From positions 1-22,520 of IMG/VR virus record IMGVR_UViG_3300021963_000710: 22,520 nt of DNA. One strand, given 5' to 3'. This DNA comes from a virus. Both the position numbers and the translations under genes were made by a program. The notes under the pieces are model-generated. The model worked only from the letters and a program-made list of their open reading frames with translations. It had not been told where the DNA came from and searched no databases. This document shows, in pieces, positions 13,161 through 18,248 of the stretch (within the stretch, counting starts at the first letter, position 1; the number at the start of each line of letters is the position of its first letter).

Positions 13161-13318
13161 ACCATATAGAAACACACTAATGAACCAGCCTGACGCAGCC
13201 GTACGCTTGGCAAATCGTTTCCAATTTGTTTATCGCTTTTCTTGGTACTCTGTATGTTCAGGATTCCGCAGTCCTCAATGCAATTGCTTGCAAGGGCAAC
13301 CAATGTGTTTTTATATGG
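13161..13318. repeat. inverted-repeat element 3 (degenerate 18-bp arms)
   Basis: The left arm 13161-13178 (ACCATATAGAAACACACT) is a variant of the same arm. The right arm 13301-13318 pairs with it at 16 of 18 positions; the other two are one G-U-type and one mismatch, on either strand. The core is 122 nt with no gene or tRNA recognised. On the minus strand the first arm begins with the ACCA end of tRNA-Glu, exactly as element 1 does with tRNA-Tyr. Confidence 0.7.
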
Positions 13319-13390
13319 TGCACCGTAGGGGTTACGATCCCCTCTAGCCGCCTTGAAAGGGCGGTGACCTCACCAGATGTCTAACGGTGC
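13316..13390 (-). tRNA. tRNA-Glu(UUC) with unusual T loop
   Basis: Acceptor GCACCGT/ACGGTGC, A, CCA. The anticodon loop CTTTCAA gives UUC. The T arm is AGGGG-ATCGTAA-CCCCT: A54, and no A at 58. It is the first tRNA downstream of a sigma70-like promoter. Confidence 0.9.
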
Positions 13391-13432
13391 ATCGGTACCA
13401 AATTTTTAATGAACATCAACTACCATACTGCT

Positions 13433-13461
13433 ATTCTAGCACCACCTGAGCGTCGTGTCAA
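13433..13461 (-). promoter_or_regulatory. sigma70-like promoter of the main tRNA array
   Basis: Minus strand: TTGACA (13456-13461), 17 bp, TAGAAT (13433-13438), preceded by TG two bases before the -10 (extended -10). The first tRNA (Glu) begins about 37 nt after the predicted start site. Confidence 0.7.
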
Positions 13462-13467
13462 GCAGTT

Positions 13468-13680
13468 TTAACTACGAAATATTCCTACTATGTAGATCAA
13501 CATCAGTCCAGCATTCACGCAAATTAAATTGGTGTCTTTGACTCGGATGCTCCAGATCAAATACAACAAGCTACCAAGATTCAACAAATACACATTCATG
13601 GGATCTATGCGCAAACTGGTGCACAGGGCACCACTGAGTGTGGCTGCTAACGCTGTCCATTTAATAATATCATTCACCAT
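13468..13680 (-). CDS. small membrane protein, possibly from a leaderless mRNA
   Basis: A 70-aa protein, MVNDIIKWTALAATLSGALCTSL..., then DPMNVYLLNLGSLLYLIWSIRVKDTNLICVNAGLMLIYIVGIF. Two to three membrane segments are joined by a short basic loop. The 'N..G..LY..WS......L...N..L....' pattern loosely resembles small two-helix membrane proteins of the YgjV/CBU_0592 kind and the 95-aa protein at 16370-16657. ATG at 13680 was chosen because the -10 box upstream ends 6 nt before it, so the predicted transcript starts at the A of the ATG. A longer reading from 13704 would overlap the promoter. Confidence 0.7.
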   Translation of the reverse strand: MVNDIIKWTALAATLSGALCTSLRIDPMNVYLLNLGSLLYLIWSIRVKDTNLICVNAGLMLIYIVGIFRS

Positions 13681-13686
13681 ACCACT

Positions 13687-13714
13687 ATTATAGCACCTTG
13701 ACACTGCAAGTCAA
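13687..13714 (-). promoter_or_regulatory. sigma70-like promoter of the 13468-13680 gene
   Basis: Minus strand: TTGACT (13709-13714), 16 bp, TATAAT (13687-13692), with TG two bases before the -10. The 14 bases from the -10 onward (TATAATAGTGGTAT) closely match those of the promoter at 13433 (TAGAATAGCAGTAT). Confidence 0.65.
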
Positions 13715-13757
13715 GCATTGATTTACCGCAGCTAAGTCATTGATCTACAAGCATTTT

Positions 13758-13850
13758 TGGCGGAGGGCGGAGGAGTCGAACCCCATCCGCTGTGGGCAGA
13801 ACCTGGTTTTCAAGGCCAGTCGCAGGACCATCCCCGCTGCATCACCCTCC
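13758..13850 (-). tRNA. tRNA-Ser(UGA)
   Basis: A class II tRNA with acceptor GGAGGGT/GCCCTCC, G73, CCA. The anticodon loop CTTGAAA gives UGA, with one C-A mismatch closing the anticodon stem. It lies directly downstream of the terminator hairpin. Confidence 0.9.
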
Positions 13851-13853
13851 AAG

Positions 13854-13889
13854 CAAAAACCCCAGATCTTTTGGATTCTGGGGTTTTTG
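13854..13889. terminator. strong bidirectional intrinsic terminator
   Basis: A perfect 13-bp stem CAAAAACCCCAGA / TCTGGGGTTTTTG has a 10-nt loop and T5 on both strands. It separates the Hsp20/Sm-like unit from the tRNA array, so most array transcription must start downstream, fitting the promoters at 13687 and 13433. tRNA-Ser(UGA), only 4 bp beyond it, has no evident promoter of its own and may depend on read-through. Confidence 0.88.
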
Positions 13890-13913
13890 GATAAACGTAT
13901 AACTGTCGTGTAC

Positions 13914-14018
13914 CTAAACCCTGAATCCTCCATCCCAGCGGGTATTCAAGCCGTATTGCTCCGAGTCTGAGCAACTTGGCTTAATTAATGCTGGCGTTAT
14001 GGATATGAGTTGATGCAC
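13914..14018 (-). CDS. possible 34-aa small protein
   Basis: GTG at 14018 follows an AGGAG site at 5 nt. The predicted product is MHQLISITPALIKPSCSDSE... ending RWDGGFRV. It lies in an otherwise empty 190-bp gap between the Sm-like gene and the terminator. Only the ribosome site and position support it; no family is recognised. Confidence 0.35.
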   Translation of the reverse strand: MHQLISITPALIKPSCSDSEQYGLNTRWDGGFRV

Positions 14019-14082
14019 AATGACTCCTGATTGTTCTACATATATATCTTTTATTTCTAAGAAACCGCGATGTTCACAAAAA

Positions 14083-14388
14083 TTATTTTACTGCTCGGAT
14101 AATGTCCTGTGATTTAGCCAGAATCAACGGACTAAAAGCTGCCTTGTAATTGTTCAACAGATCATCTGCGGGATCAATCATAAAAATTACGTGCTGATTA
14201 TTGATGATGAAATCTTTGTCGGCAGCATAGGGAACCCAGTGCGTGATGTTGATGTTGGCTCGGCTGGTTTCCGTGGGCTGGATCAGCACAATGCAGGGAT
14301 TTTTAAGTTTGATGCCGGCCTCGTCATGTTCCACAATTTCGGCAATCAAGTCTTCACCGGTGGCCATGCGAATTAGTTTAACGTCCAT
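14083..14388 (-). CDS. conserved small phage protein, Sm/LSm-like beta fold
   Basis: A 101-aa protein, MDVKLIRMATGEDLIAEIVEHDEAGIKLKNPCIVLI..., then WVPYAADKDFIINNQHVIFMIDPADDLLNNYKAAF. The 'VKLIR..TGE..IAE......GI.LKNP......' start with a later 'H..F..DP.....NNY' matches a small protein common in aquatic T4-like phages (recollection). Its strand pattern is Sm-like. If it is truly LSm-like it could bind RNA, but this is inference. GGAG precedes the ATG, 16 nt after an 8-bp hairpin that separates it from hsp20. Confidence 0.78.
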   Translation of the reverse strand: MDVKLIRMATGEDLIAEIVEHDEAGIKLKNPCIVLIQPTETSRANINITHWVPYAADKDFIINNQHVIFMIDPADDLLNNYKAAFSPLILAKSQDIIRAVK

Positions 14389-14403
14389 GATGTCTCCATT
14401 AAG

Positions 14404-14423
14404 CGGGGCCGTTGCCGGCCCCG
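14404..14423 (-). other. intergenic hairpin between hsp20 and the Sm-like gene
   Basis: An 8-bp GC-rich stem CGGGGCCG / CGGCCCCG has a 4-nt loop; GGAG follows 6 nt later on the minus strand. No T tract, so it is not a terminator; it may act as an mRNA stabiliser or processing mark. The layout is the same as at 4266-4284. Confidence 0.5.
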
Positions 14424-14428
14424 GTGTA

Positions 14429-14923
14429 TTATTTGTCTTCGGTTAAGAACTGCTTGGCCTGGGCCTTGCCGCCTTCCTTGACTTCAATTTTCTTGGCTTT
14501 TTTATGTTCTGGAATCAATCGTTCCAGCGCAATTTTAAGCATGCCGTTGAACAGTTCTGCATCCTTGATTTCAATGTGATCATTGATGGCAAAGGTGCGA
14601 GTGAAGTTGCGGGCTGCTATGCCTTTGAAAATGTACTCACCGTTGTCGTCTTCCTTGGCGTTGCCTTTGACGACAAGTTTATCATCCATGAATTCAATTT
14701 CAATGTCCTGCCGAGCAAATCCAGCCAAGGCCATTTCAATGACATAGGTATTGTCACCGGTCTTGCGAATATTGCAGGGTGGATAGTTGGGAATGTTTTT
14801 GGTGACATCGTCGTGCAACTTGGCCAGACGATTGAAGTGATCATCGAATCCAACAAAAAACTTCTCAACATCTTTGAACACTGACGCAGGGTTGAGGTTA
14901 TGGTCTAGTGCGAATGCTTTCAT
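14429..14923 (-). CDS. hsp20: Hsp20-family small heat-shock protein
   Basis: A 164-aa small heat-shock chaperone. The alpha-crystallin domain spans about 48-145: PPCNIRKTGDNTYVIEMALAGFARQDIEIEFMDDKLVVKGNAKE, then RTFAINDHIEIKDAELFNGMLKIALERLIPE. The conserved G-x-L near its end is in GMLKIAL, and an I-x-V-like C-terminal motif (KKIEVK) follows. Hsp20 is a common gene of cyanophage-type T4-like phages, often linked to virion assembly or stress. AAGGAG lies 6 nt before the ATG, behind a structured leader with a terminator-like hairpin. Confidence 0.95.
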   Translation of the reverse strand: MKAFALDHNLNPASVFKDVEKFFVGFDDHFNRLAKLHDDVTKNIPNYPPCNIRKTGDNTYVIEMALAGFARQDIEIEFMDDKLVVKGNAKEDDNGEYIFKGIAARNFTRTFAINDHIEIKDAELFNGMLKIALERLIPEHKKAKKIEVKEGGKAQAKQFLTEDK

Positions 14924-14947
14924 GCTAATCTCCTTGTTAAGCGAGGT

Positions 14948-14976
14948 AAAAATAAATGCTGCCCCGAAGGCGCAGC
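14948..14976 (-). terminator. terminator or attenuator upstream of hsp20
   Basis: On the minus strand, GCTGC(G)CC-TTCG-GGGCAGC makes a 7-bp stem with one bulged G and a UUCG tetraloop, followed by ATTTATTTTT. It is only 24 nt before the Hsp20 start, so it either ends the regA-side transcript or attenuates hsp20. Confidence 0.65.
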
Positions 14977-15072
14977 GGTTTGCCGCTTACGATTGCGGCG
15001 ACAGTCTAACGTGCTGTCCGGTCAGACCGCAAACGAGAGCAGGCCTGCAGTACGTCCCATCCCGAGGGGAAA
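14977..15072 (-). promoter_or_regulatory. structured leader region before hsp20 with alternative pairings
   Basis: On the minus strand GCGGC (in AAGCGGCAAACC) can pair with upstream GCCGC (8-nt loop) or with downstream CCGC (CAAA loop). Further upstream are GACAG/CTGTC, CGGT-CTG-ACCG and the palindrome GCAGGCCTGC. The mutually exclusive pairing just before a terminator hairpin is what an attenuator or riboswitch leader looks like. No known riboswitch consensus was recognised. Confidence 0.4.
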
Positions 15073-15297
15073 TCAGTCTAGGTCGCCACCTTCAGAAGTC
15101 ACCAGATCCTCAAGATCCTGGCGAAGTCGGTCGCGACTGTTTACGTTGCGCTGATCCTCTGGCACCTGCGGCAGGCTCTGCGCACGAATTTTTTCAATGA
15201 GTTGCGCTACGGACTCGTAGGGCAGTTTAGCCAAAGCCAGCAAAATGGCATTGGTTTCATTGATGCTTAGATTTAATATAATTTCATCTGGTCTCAT
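15073..15297 (-). CDS. small conserved phage protein downstream of regA
   Basis: A 74-aa protein, MRPDEIILNLSINETNAILLALAKLPYESVAQLIEKIRAQSLPQV.... The 'L.....N.IL.AL..LPY..VA.LI.KI..Q' core is a helical pattern known from small conserved proteins of cyanophage-type T4-like phages (recollection). The acidic tail ends GGDLD. It is coupled to regA by an ATGA overlap and is the last gene of the replication operon before the hsp20 leader. Function unknown. Confidence 0.8.
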   Translation of the reverse strand: MRPDEIILNLSINETNAILLALAKLPYESVAQLIEKIRAQSLPQVPEDQRNVNSRDRLRQDLEDLVTSEGGDLD

Positions 15298-15722
15298 TCT
15301 TTATATCCTCTTTTCTTGCCAATGTTGTATTTGGTCTGAAGATTCCACTGCTGCTTTTCTTCGTAGTTAAGAATTTTGATTTGACTCAACGGAGCCTGAT
15401 CCTCAAACTTCTCTGAATTATATATCGTGACCAGACCCCAGTCCGCCAATAATTTTGCTATGCTGTTGCGACGCTGAATATCGTTCTTGCTTAAATCAGC
15501 GGCCTTGCCGTCGAGGGCAAACAGCTCTTTGAAATGTACAATGAAGTAATGTCCTTGTTTATGCAGGATATGACAGCTCTGATACAGGGTATTGTCGCGG
15601 CGACTGGCCACACCAATGCGGGTCAGCGTCTCACGAACCTTTAAAAAATCGTCGGGCTGATTGAGTTTGACCTCCAATGGAGCATAGTCAAACGGCAAAT
15701 CTAACTTAAAAAAATCATTCAT
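15294..15722 (-). CDS. regA: RegA translational repressor
   Basis: 142 aa. RegA binds ribosome sites of phage early mRNAs and blocks their translation; in T4 its targets include genes 44, 45 and regA. The core LKVRETLTRIGVASRRDNTLYQSCHILHKQGHYFIVHFKELFALDG follows T4 RegA closely, as do RRNSIAKLLADWGLV and the end WNLQTKYNIGKKR. It has about 16 extra N-terminal residues compared with T4 (122 aa). ATG at 15722 is chosen over an in-frame GTG at 15755, because AAGGGTGG lies before it and the longer form would overlap gene 62. A TATAAATA box lies about 200 bp upstream inside gene 62. Confidence 0.95.
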   Translation of the reverse strand: MNDFFKLDLPFDYAPLEVKLNQPDDFLKVRETLTRIGVASRRDNTLYQSCHILHKQGHYFIVHFKELFALDGKAADLSKNDIQRRNSIAKLLADWGLVTIYNSEKFEDQAPLSQIKILNYEEKQQWNLQTKYNIGKKRGYKE

Positions 15723-15747
15723 GTAACCACCCTTGTCTACGGGGCAG

Positions 15748-16185
15748 TTATCCACCCCGATTCAATCTGGACTTTATTGTTTTGAGCTGGGTGTCAGACA
15801 ACAGAGGCAATACTTGACGAGCCTTTTCTTTGCTGTAGCCATAGTATTCCTGGATGCTATCCAACACTTCAACCGTTTCGTATTTTAACCACTTGTTGTA
15901 CCGCTTGCGTGGTCTAATGGTATTTATAAGAAAATCGAATTGGAGAAGTCGATCCAGGTGAGGGCGACTGTTCATTTCATTGGCATAGATCGCCGTGTCG
16001 GCACCGAAGCTCAGTCCGCGATTGATGATGTAGGGATTGTACTGTTTCTCACTCCACTCATCCACAATCAGTGGTTCCTTGCTGTGATGAATAGCGTTGA
16101 TGAATTCAAAAGGACTGATGCTGGGTTTCTTCCAGACTTCTTCCTTCTGCGGGGCTTCAACTTCATAACCCAGTGCATTTTTCAT
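15748..16185 (-). CDS. 62: clamp-loader small subunit gp62
   Basis: 145 aa; T4 gp62 is 187 aa and cyanophage versions are shorter like this one. The protein reads MKNALGYEVEAPQ...ISPFEFINAIHHSKEPLIVDEWSEKQYNPYIINRGLSFGADTAIYANEMNSRPHLDRLLQFDFLINTIRPRKRYNKW. The 'NRGLS....A..ANEMN...HLD...QFDFL.N.IR.RKR..KW' core is the cyanophage gp62 signature. With gp44 it forms the ATP-driven loader that opens gp45 at primer ends. ATG at 16185 overlaps the previous stop (ATGA) and has GAGGA 9 nt before it. Confidence 0.93.
   Translation of the reverse strand: MKNALGYEVEAPQKEEVWKKPSISPFEFINAIHHSKEPLIVDEWSEKQYNPYIINRGLSFGADTAIYANEMNSRPHLDRLLQFDFLINTIRPRKRYNKWLKYETVEVLDSIQEYYGYSKEKARQVLPLLSDTQLKTIKSRLNRGG
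15921..15928 (-). promoter_or_regulatory. T4-type late box (TATAAATA) inside gene 62
   Basis: The minus strand reads TTATAAATAC, the same ten bases as the late box at 2639-2648. It points to regA and the genes after it. Late use is inferred; a chance match in coding sequence is possible. Confidence 0.4.
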
Positions 16186-16373
16186 TCTAAAAAATCCTCG
16201 GCTTCTTCGTCGGTCAGGGGTCGTTGTATGATGGTGAACAGCAAGGGCGTGCCGTCGGGTCCGCGGCGCAGCAAGAGCTGGCGAAGAAACTTTTCGCCCT
16301 GCCGTTGCCAGATCGGCGAATTGAGTATGGTAAAGCCACAATCATCGGCCAATTTTTTAATGTGATCGTTCAT
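16182..16373 (-). CDS. small protein between genes 44 and 62 (63 aa)
   Basis: A 63-aa protein, MNDHIKKLADDCGFTILNSPIWQRQGEKFLRQLLLRRGPDGTPLLFTIIQRPLTDEEAEDFLE. It has no recognised domain and ends in an acidic helix. It is joined by ATGA overlaps to both neighbours, and AAGGA precedes the ATG. The fixed place inside the clamp-loader operon suggests a replication accessory role, but nothing in the sequence proves it. Confidence 0.78.
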   Translation of the reverse strand: MNDHIKKLADDCGFTILNSPIWQRQGEKFLRQLLLRRGPDGTPLLFTIIQRPLTDEEAEDFLE

Positions 16374-16657
16374 GTCAGCATCCTTAGCAAGCCCATGGTG
16401 TCGATGCTTACCAGCAGGAGGTAGTTAGCCAGCATGCCAAAAGATTTCCTAGTATAACTAGCCCAAGCGTAGATGCCACAACCAGTGATCCACACAGGAT
16501 AAAGAACCAAGAGGGGAGGTGTTGGTACGGTAAGTGCCATTGTAACAGCACACCCAATACTAATGCCCCAAGCAAAAAGCTCGGCGATAAAGCGAATACG
16601 ATGGCTATGATAGTCACGACGAATCCAATCAAAAATGTCACACAGAATGTTGTTCAC
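16370..16657 (-). CDS. small membrane protein in the clamp-loader operon
   Basis: A 95-aa protein with an N-terminal DIFDWIRRDYHSHRIRF and three hydrophobic segments (about 23-43, 47-66, 72-92): FIAELFAWGISIGCAVTMAL, LLVLYPVWITGCGIYAWASY and GMLANYLLLVSIDTMGLLRML. The start is GTG, overlapping the previous stop as GTGA, so it is coupled. Its second half resembles the 70-aa membrane protein at 13468-13680 in layout. Membrane attachment of a gene between 44 and 62 is curious: a role in placing replication at the membrane is one possibility. Confidence 0.75.
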   Translation of the reverse strand: MNNILCDIFDWIRRDYHSHRIRFIAELFAWGISIGCAVTMALTVPTPPLLVLYPVWITGCGIYAWASYTRKSFGMLANYLLLVSIDTMGLLRMLT

Positions 16658-16872
16658 AGATTTTGGGCCCAGTTGGGGCCTACATAATAGTCTAACACCT
16701 TTTCCATGCCAGTCAATAGATTTCTATAATAATCAATGTCGCGTTGTATGCCGTCGCTGCGATGTTCAATGCGCTCCAAACGACAAATATCGTCAATCAT
16801 TGACCGATAATCACCCAACAAACGCGCGCGAAGCAACCCATCAAAAGTTTCATCATCAATATCAATCAGCAT
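16654..16872 (-). CDS. small conserved phage protein (IDIDDETFD family)
   Basis: A 72-aa protein, MLIDIDDETFDGLLRARLLGDYRSMIDDICRLER..., ending DIDYYRNLLTGMEKVLDYYVGP. The 'I.IDD.TFD.......L...Y..M..D' start and the 'L...+..+..YY' end are a pattern remembered from small proteins near genes 44/62 in cyanophage-type T4-like phages. Two ATGs lie in tandem; the second (16872) is preferred because GGAG is 6 nt before it. The start lies inside the upstream gene. Function unknown. Confidence 0.8.
   Translation of the reverse strand: MLIDIDDETFDGLLRARLLGDYRSMIDDICRLERIEHRSDGIQRDIDYYRNLLTGMEKVLDYYVGPNWAQNL
16689..16716 (-). promoter_or_regulatory. possible internal sigma70-like promoter
   Basis: Minus strand: TTGACT (16711-16716), 16 bp, TAGACT (16689-16694), with GGTGT before the -10 as in the promoter at 20602. 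It lies inside a coding region, ahead of the membrane-protein gene. Confidence 0.3.
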
Positions 16873-17092
16873 CATCTACTCCAAAGTGGGTTTTAATCAT
16901 ACAAATTTCTGCGTGAGCCGTCATGCGATGCAGGAACCCTGGCCGAAGATTGTATTCATTTTTAGCGATTAGATCGCAAATTTCCGCAACAATGCGATTT
17001 CCGTAGCGTTGCAACACCATCTCATCCCAGCCATCCGGCGTGCCCTGACTGTACAAACCTTCTTCATAGGCAATGTTTAGCAGGGGTGTCAT
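16862..17092 (-). CDS. small hypothetical protein after gene 44
   Basis: A 76-aa protein, MTPLLNIAYEEGLYSQGTPDGWDEMVLQRYGNRIVAEICDLIAKNE..., mostly helical, with the C-terminus MIKTHFGVDDAD. No family is recognised. It is coupled by ATGA to the gene 44 stop and overlaps the next gene by about 11 bp, so it must be made with the clamp loader. Confidence 0.78.
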   Translation of the reverse strand: MTPLLNIAYEEGLYSQGTPDGWDEMVLQRYGNRIVAEICDLIAKNEYNLRPGFLHRMTAHAEICMIKTHFGVDDAD

Positions 17093-18030
17093 TTAAACTC
17101 GCAGGCTGCCATGATTTCTGTGAGGCATGCCACCAGGTTGATTTCCTGATCGGCCACAAAGGCTGACTTATATTGATAGTCGGCCAGCAGCAGAATCAAC
17201 TGCGGAACCTGCTTGACATGATCTGTCAACTGTTCATAGAGACGACGGAAGATGGTCTGTGGATCGCTGTCCTGATTGTTCACTACCCAGCTGCGCATCT
17301 TCTTGAAGTCTTTTTCTCGCAGAGCTTCTATGAGCTCCTTCAAATTGACTTCCGACAAACTGCTCAGCACACCTTCGTCAATCACACCGCCACTGCTGTA
17401 GCGCTGCAGTTCATTGAGGATGCGTCGATAGTCTGGGAAAAAGCGTTCAACGAGTCGAGCCACACTCTTGGCATCGGCGGTAATACCTTCAGCTTCAAGT
17501 ATCTCCATGGCGCGGCGATGAAACTGTGCAGCAATGCGAGGACGATCCGACTTGGCCATTTTAAATTCAATGACTGTGGTTCGACTATGCAGAGGCGCAA
17601 TGATGCGGTGCTTGAAGTTGCAGGTAAAGATGAAACGACAATTTTTACTGAACTCTTCGATGAAGCCGCGTAGGGCTGGCTGGGTACTGTTGGGATTGAG
17701 ATAGTCAGCCTCGTCGAGGATCACTACCTTGATCTTACCACTGAAACTAACCGAGCTCGCAAAGTTACGGATCTTGGTGCGCAGCATGTCAATGCCGCTT
17801 TCTTCAGATCCGTTGATGACAATGTAGTCACAACCTAGCTGTTCACACAGTGCGCGAGCCACTGTGGTCTTGCCCATGCCGGCGCCGCCGCACAACAGCA
17901 TGTTGGGTATTTCATCCTTTTCAAGAAACTGATTGAATACTGCGCGCTGATCGTCGGGCAGAATGCAATCATCGATGCTGCGAGGACGATAGCGTTCTAC
18001 CCAGAGAAATTCATCGGCCTTACTGTGCAT
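17089..18030 (-). CDS. 44: clamp-loader ATPase subunit gp44
   Basis: 313 aa (T4 gp44: 319). An AAA+ ATPase of the RFC/DnaX clan that loads gp45 with gp62. FLWVERYRPRSIDD (start of the RFC-type domain) is followed by Walker A GGAGMGKTT (about 48-56), Walker B VVILDEADY (about 102-110), sensor 1 FTCNFKHRI (about 135-143) and the arginine-finger motif SR (R150, RFC SRC-like). ATG at 18030 is chosen because GGAG lies just before it; the longer reading would cross the neighbouring start. It overlaps the upstream small gene by 11 bp. Confidence 0.97.
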   Translation of the reverse strand: MHSKADEFLWVERYRPRSIDDCILPDDQRAVFNQFLEKDEIPNMLLCGGAGMGKTTVARALCEQLGCDYIVINGSEESGIDMLRTKIRNFASSVSFSGKIKVVILDEADYLNPNSTQPALRGFIEEFSKNCRFIFTCNFKHRIIAPLHSRTTVIEFKMAKSDRPRIAAQFHRRAMEILEAEGITADAKSVARLVERFFPDYRRILNELQRYSSGGVIDEGVLSSLSEVNLKELIEALREKDFKKMRSWVVNNQDSDPQTIFRRLYEQLTDHVKQVPQLILLLADYQYKSAFVADQEINLVACLTEIMAACEFK

Positions 18031-18247
18031 TGTTGCTCCGCAGTTGATTTTTAGATACAAGTTCACTGACTTCGGCATCGTACTTGTGCTGAACTTCCAG
18101 CTGCATACCTATGGCTCGCAGCCAGGTATTGAGATTTTCGCGCAGGCCATTATGGTCGGCATTCTCAAAACTAACATCGACGTCCAGTTCAGTATTGCCG
18201 TTGTGTTCGTTGCTTTTTGTGTAGTGTAGACGAAATTGTGTGGACAT
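18020..18247 (-). CDS. small protein between genes 45 and 44
   Basis: A 75-aa protein, MSTQFRLHYTKSNEHNGNTELDVDVSFENADHNGLRENLNTWLRAIGMQLEVQHK.... An N-terminal beta stretch precedes a helix (LRENLNTWLRAIG). ATG at 18247 is 1 bp after the gp45 stop, with GAGGT 6 nt upstream. No domain is recognised. Confidence 0.78.
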   Translation of the reverse strand: MSTQFRLHYTKSNEHNGNTELDVDVSFENADHNGLRENLNTWLRAIGMQLEVQHKYDAEVSELVSKNQLRSNNAQ

Positions 18248-18248
18248 A

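Noticed and set aside
12663-13318. CRISPR array
   Set aside because: The repeats are inverted pairs, only three in number, with cores of unequal length (65, 36 and 122 nt); no direct-repeat periodicity and no cas gene.
13745-13933. 62-aa minus-strand frame through the terminator
   Set aside because: It crosses the intrinsic terminator and runs into tRNA-Ser(UGA); no ribosome site fits.
15723-15755. Longer RegA start (GTG at 15755)
   Set aside because: The extension overlaps gene 62, is not RegA-like, and the downstream ATG has the better ribosome site.
16186-16341. N-terminal extension of gp62
   Set aside because: The Arg/His-rich extension is the reading of the neighbouring 63-aa gene in another frame; ATG at 16185 has GAGGA and the ATGA overlap.
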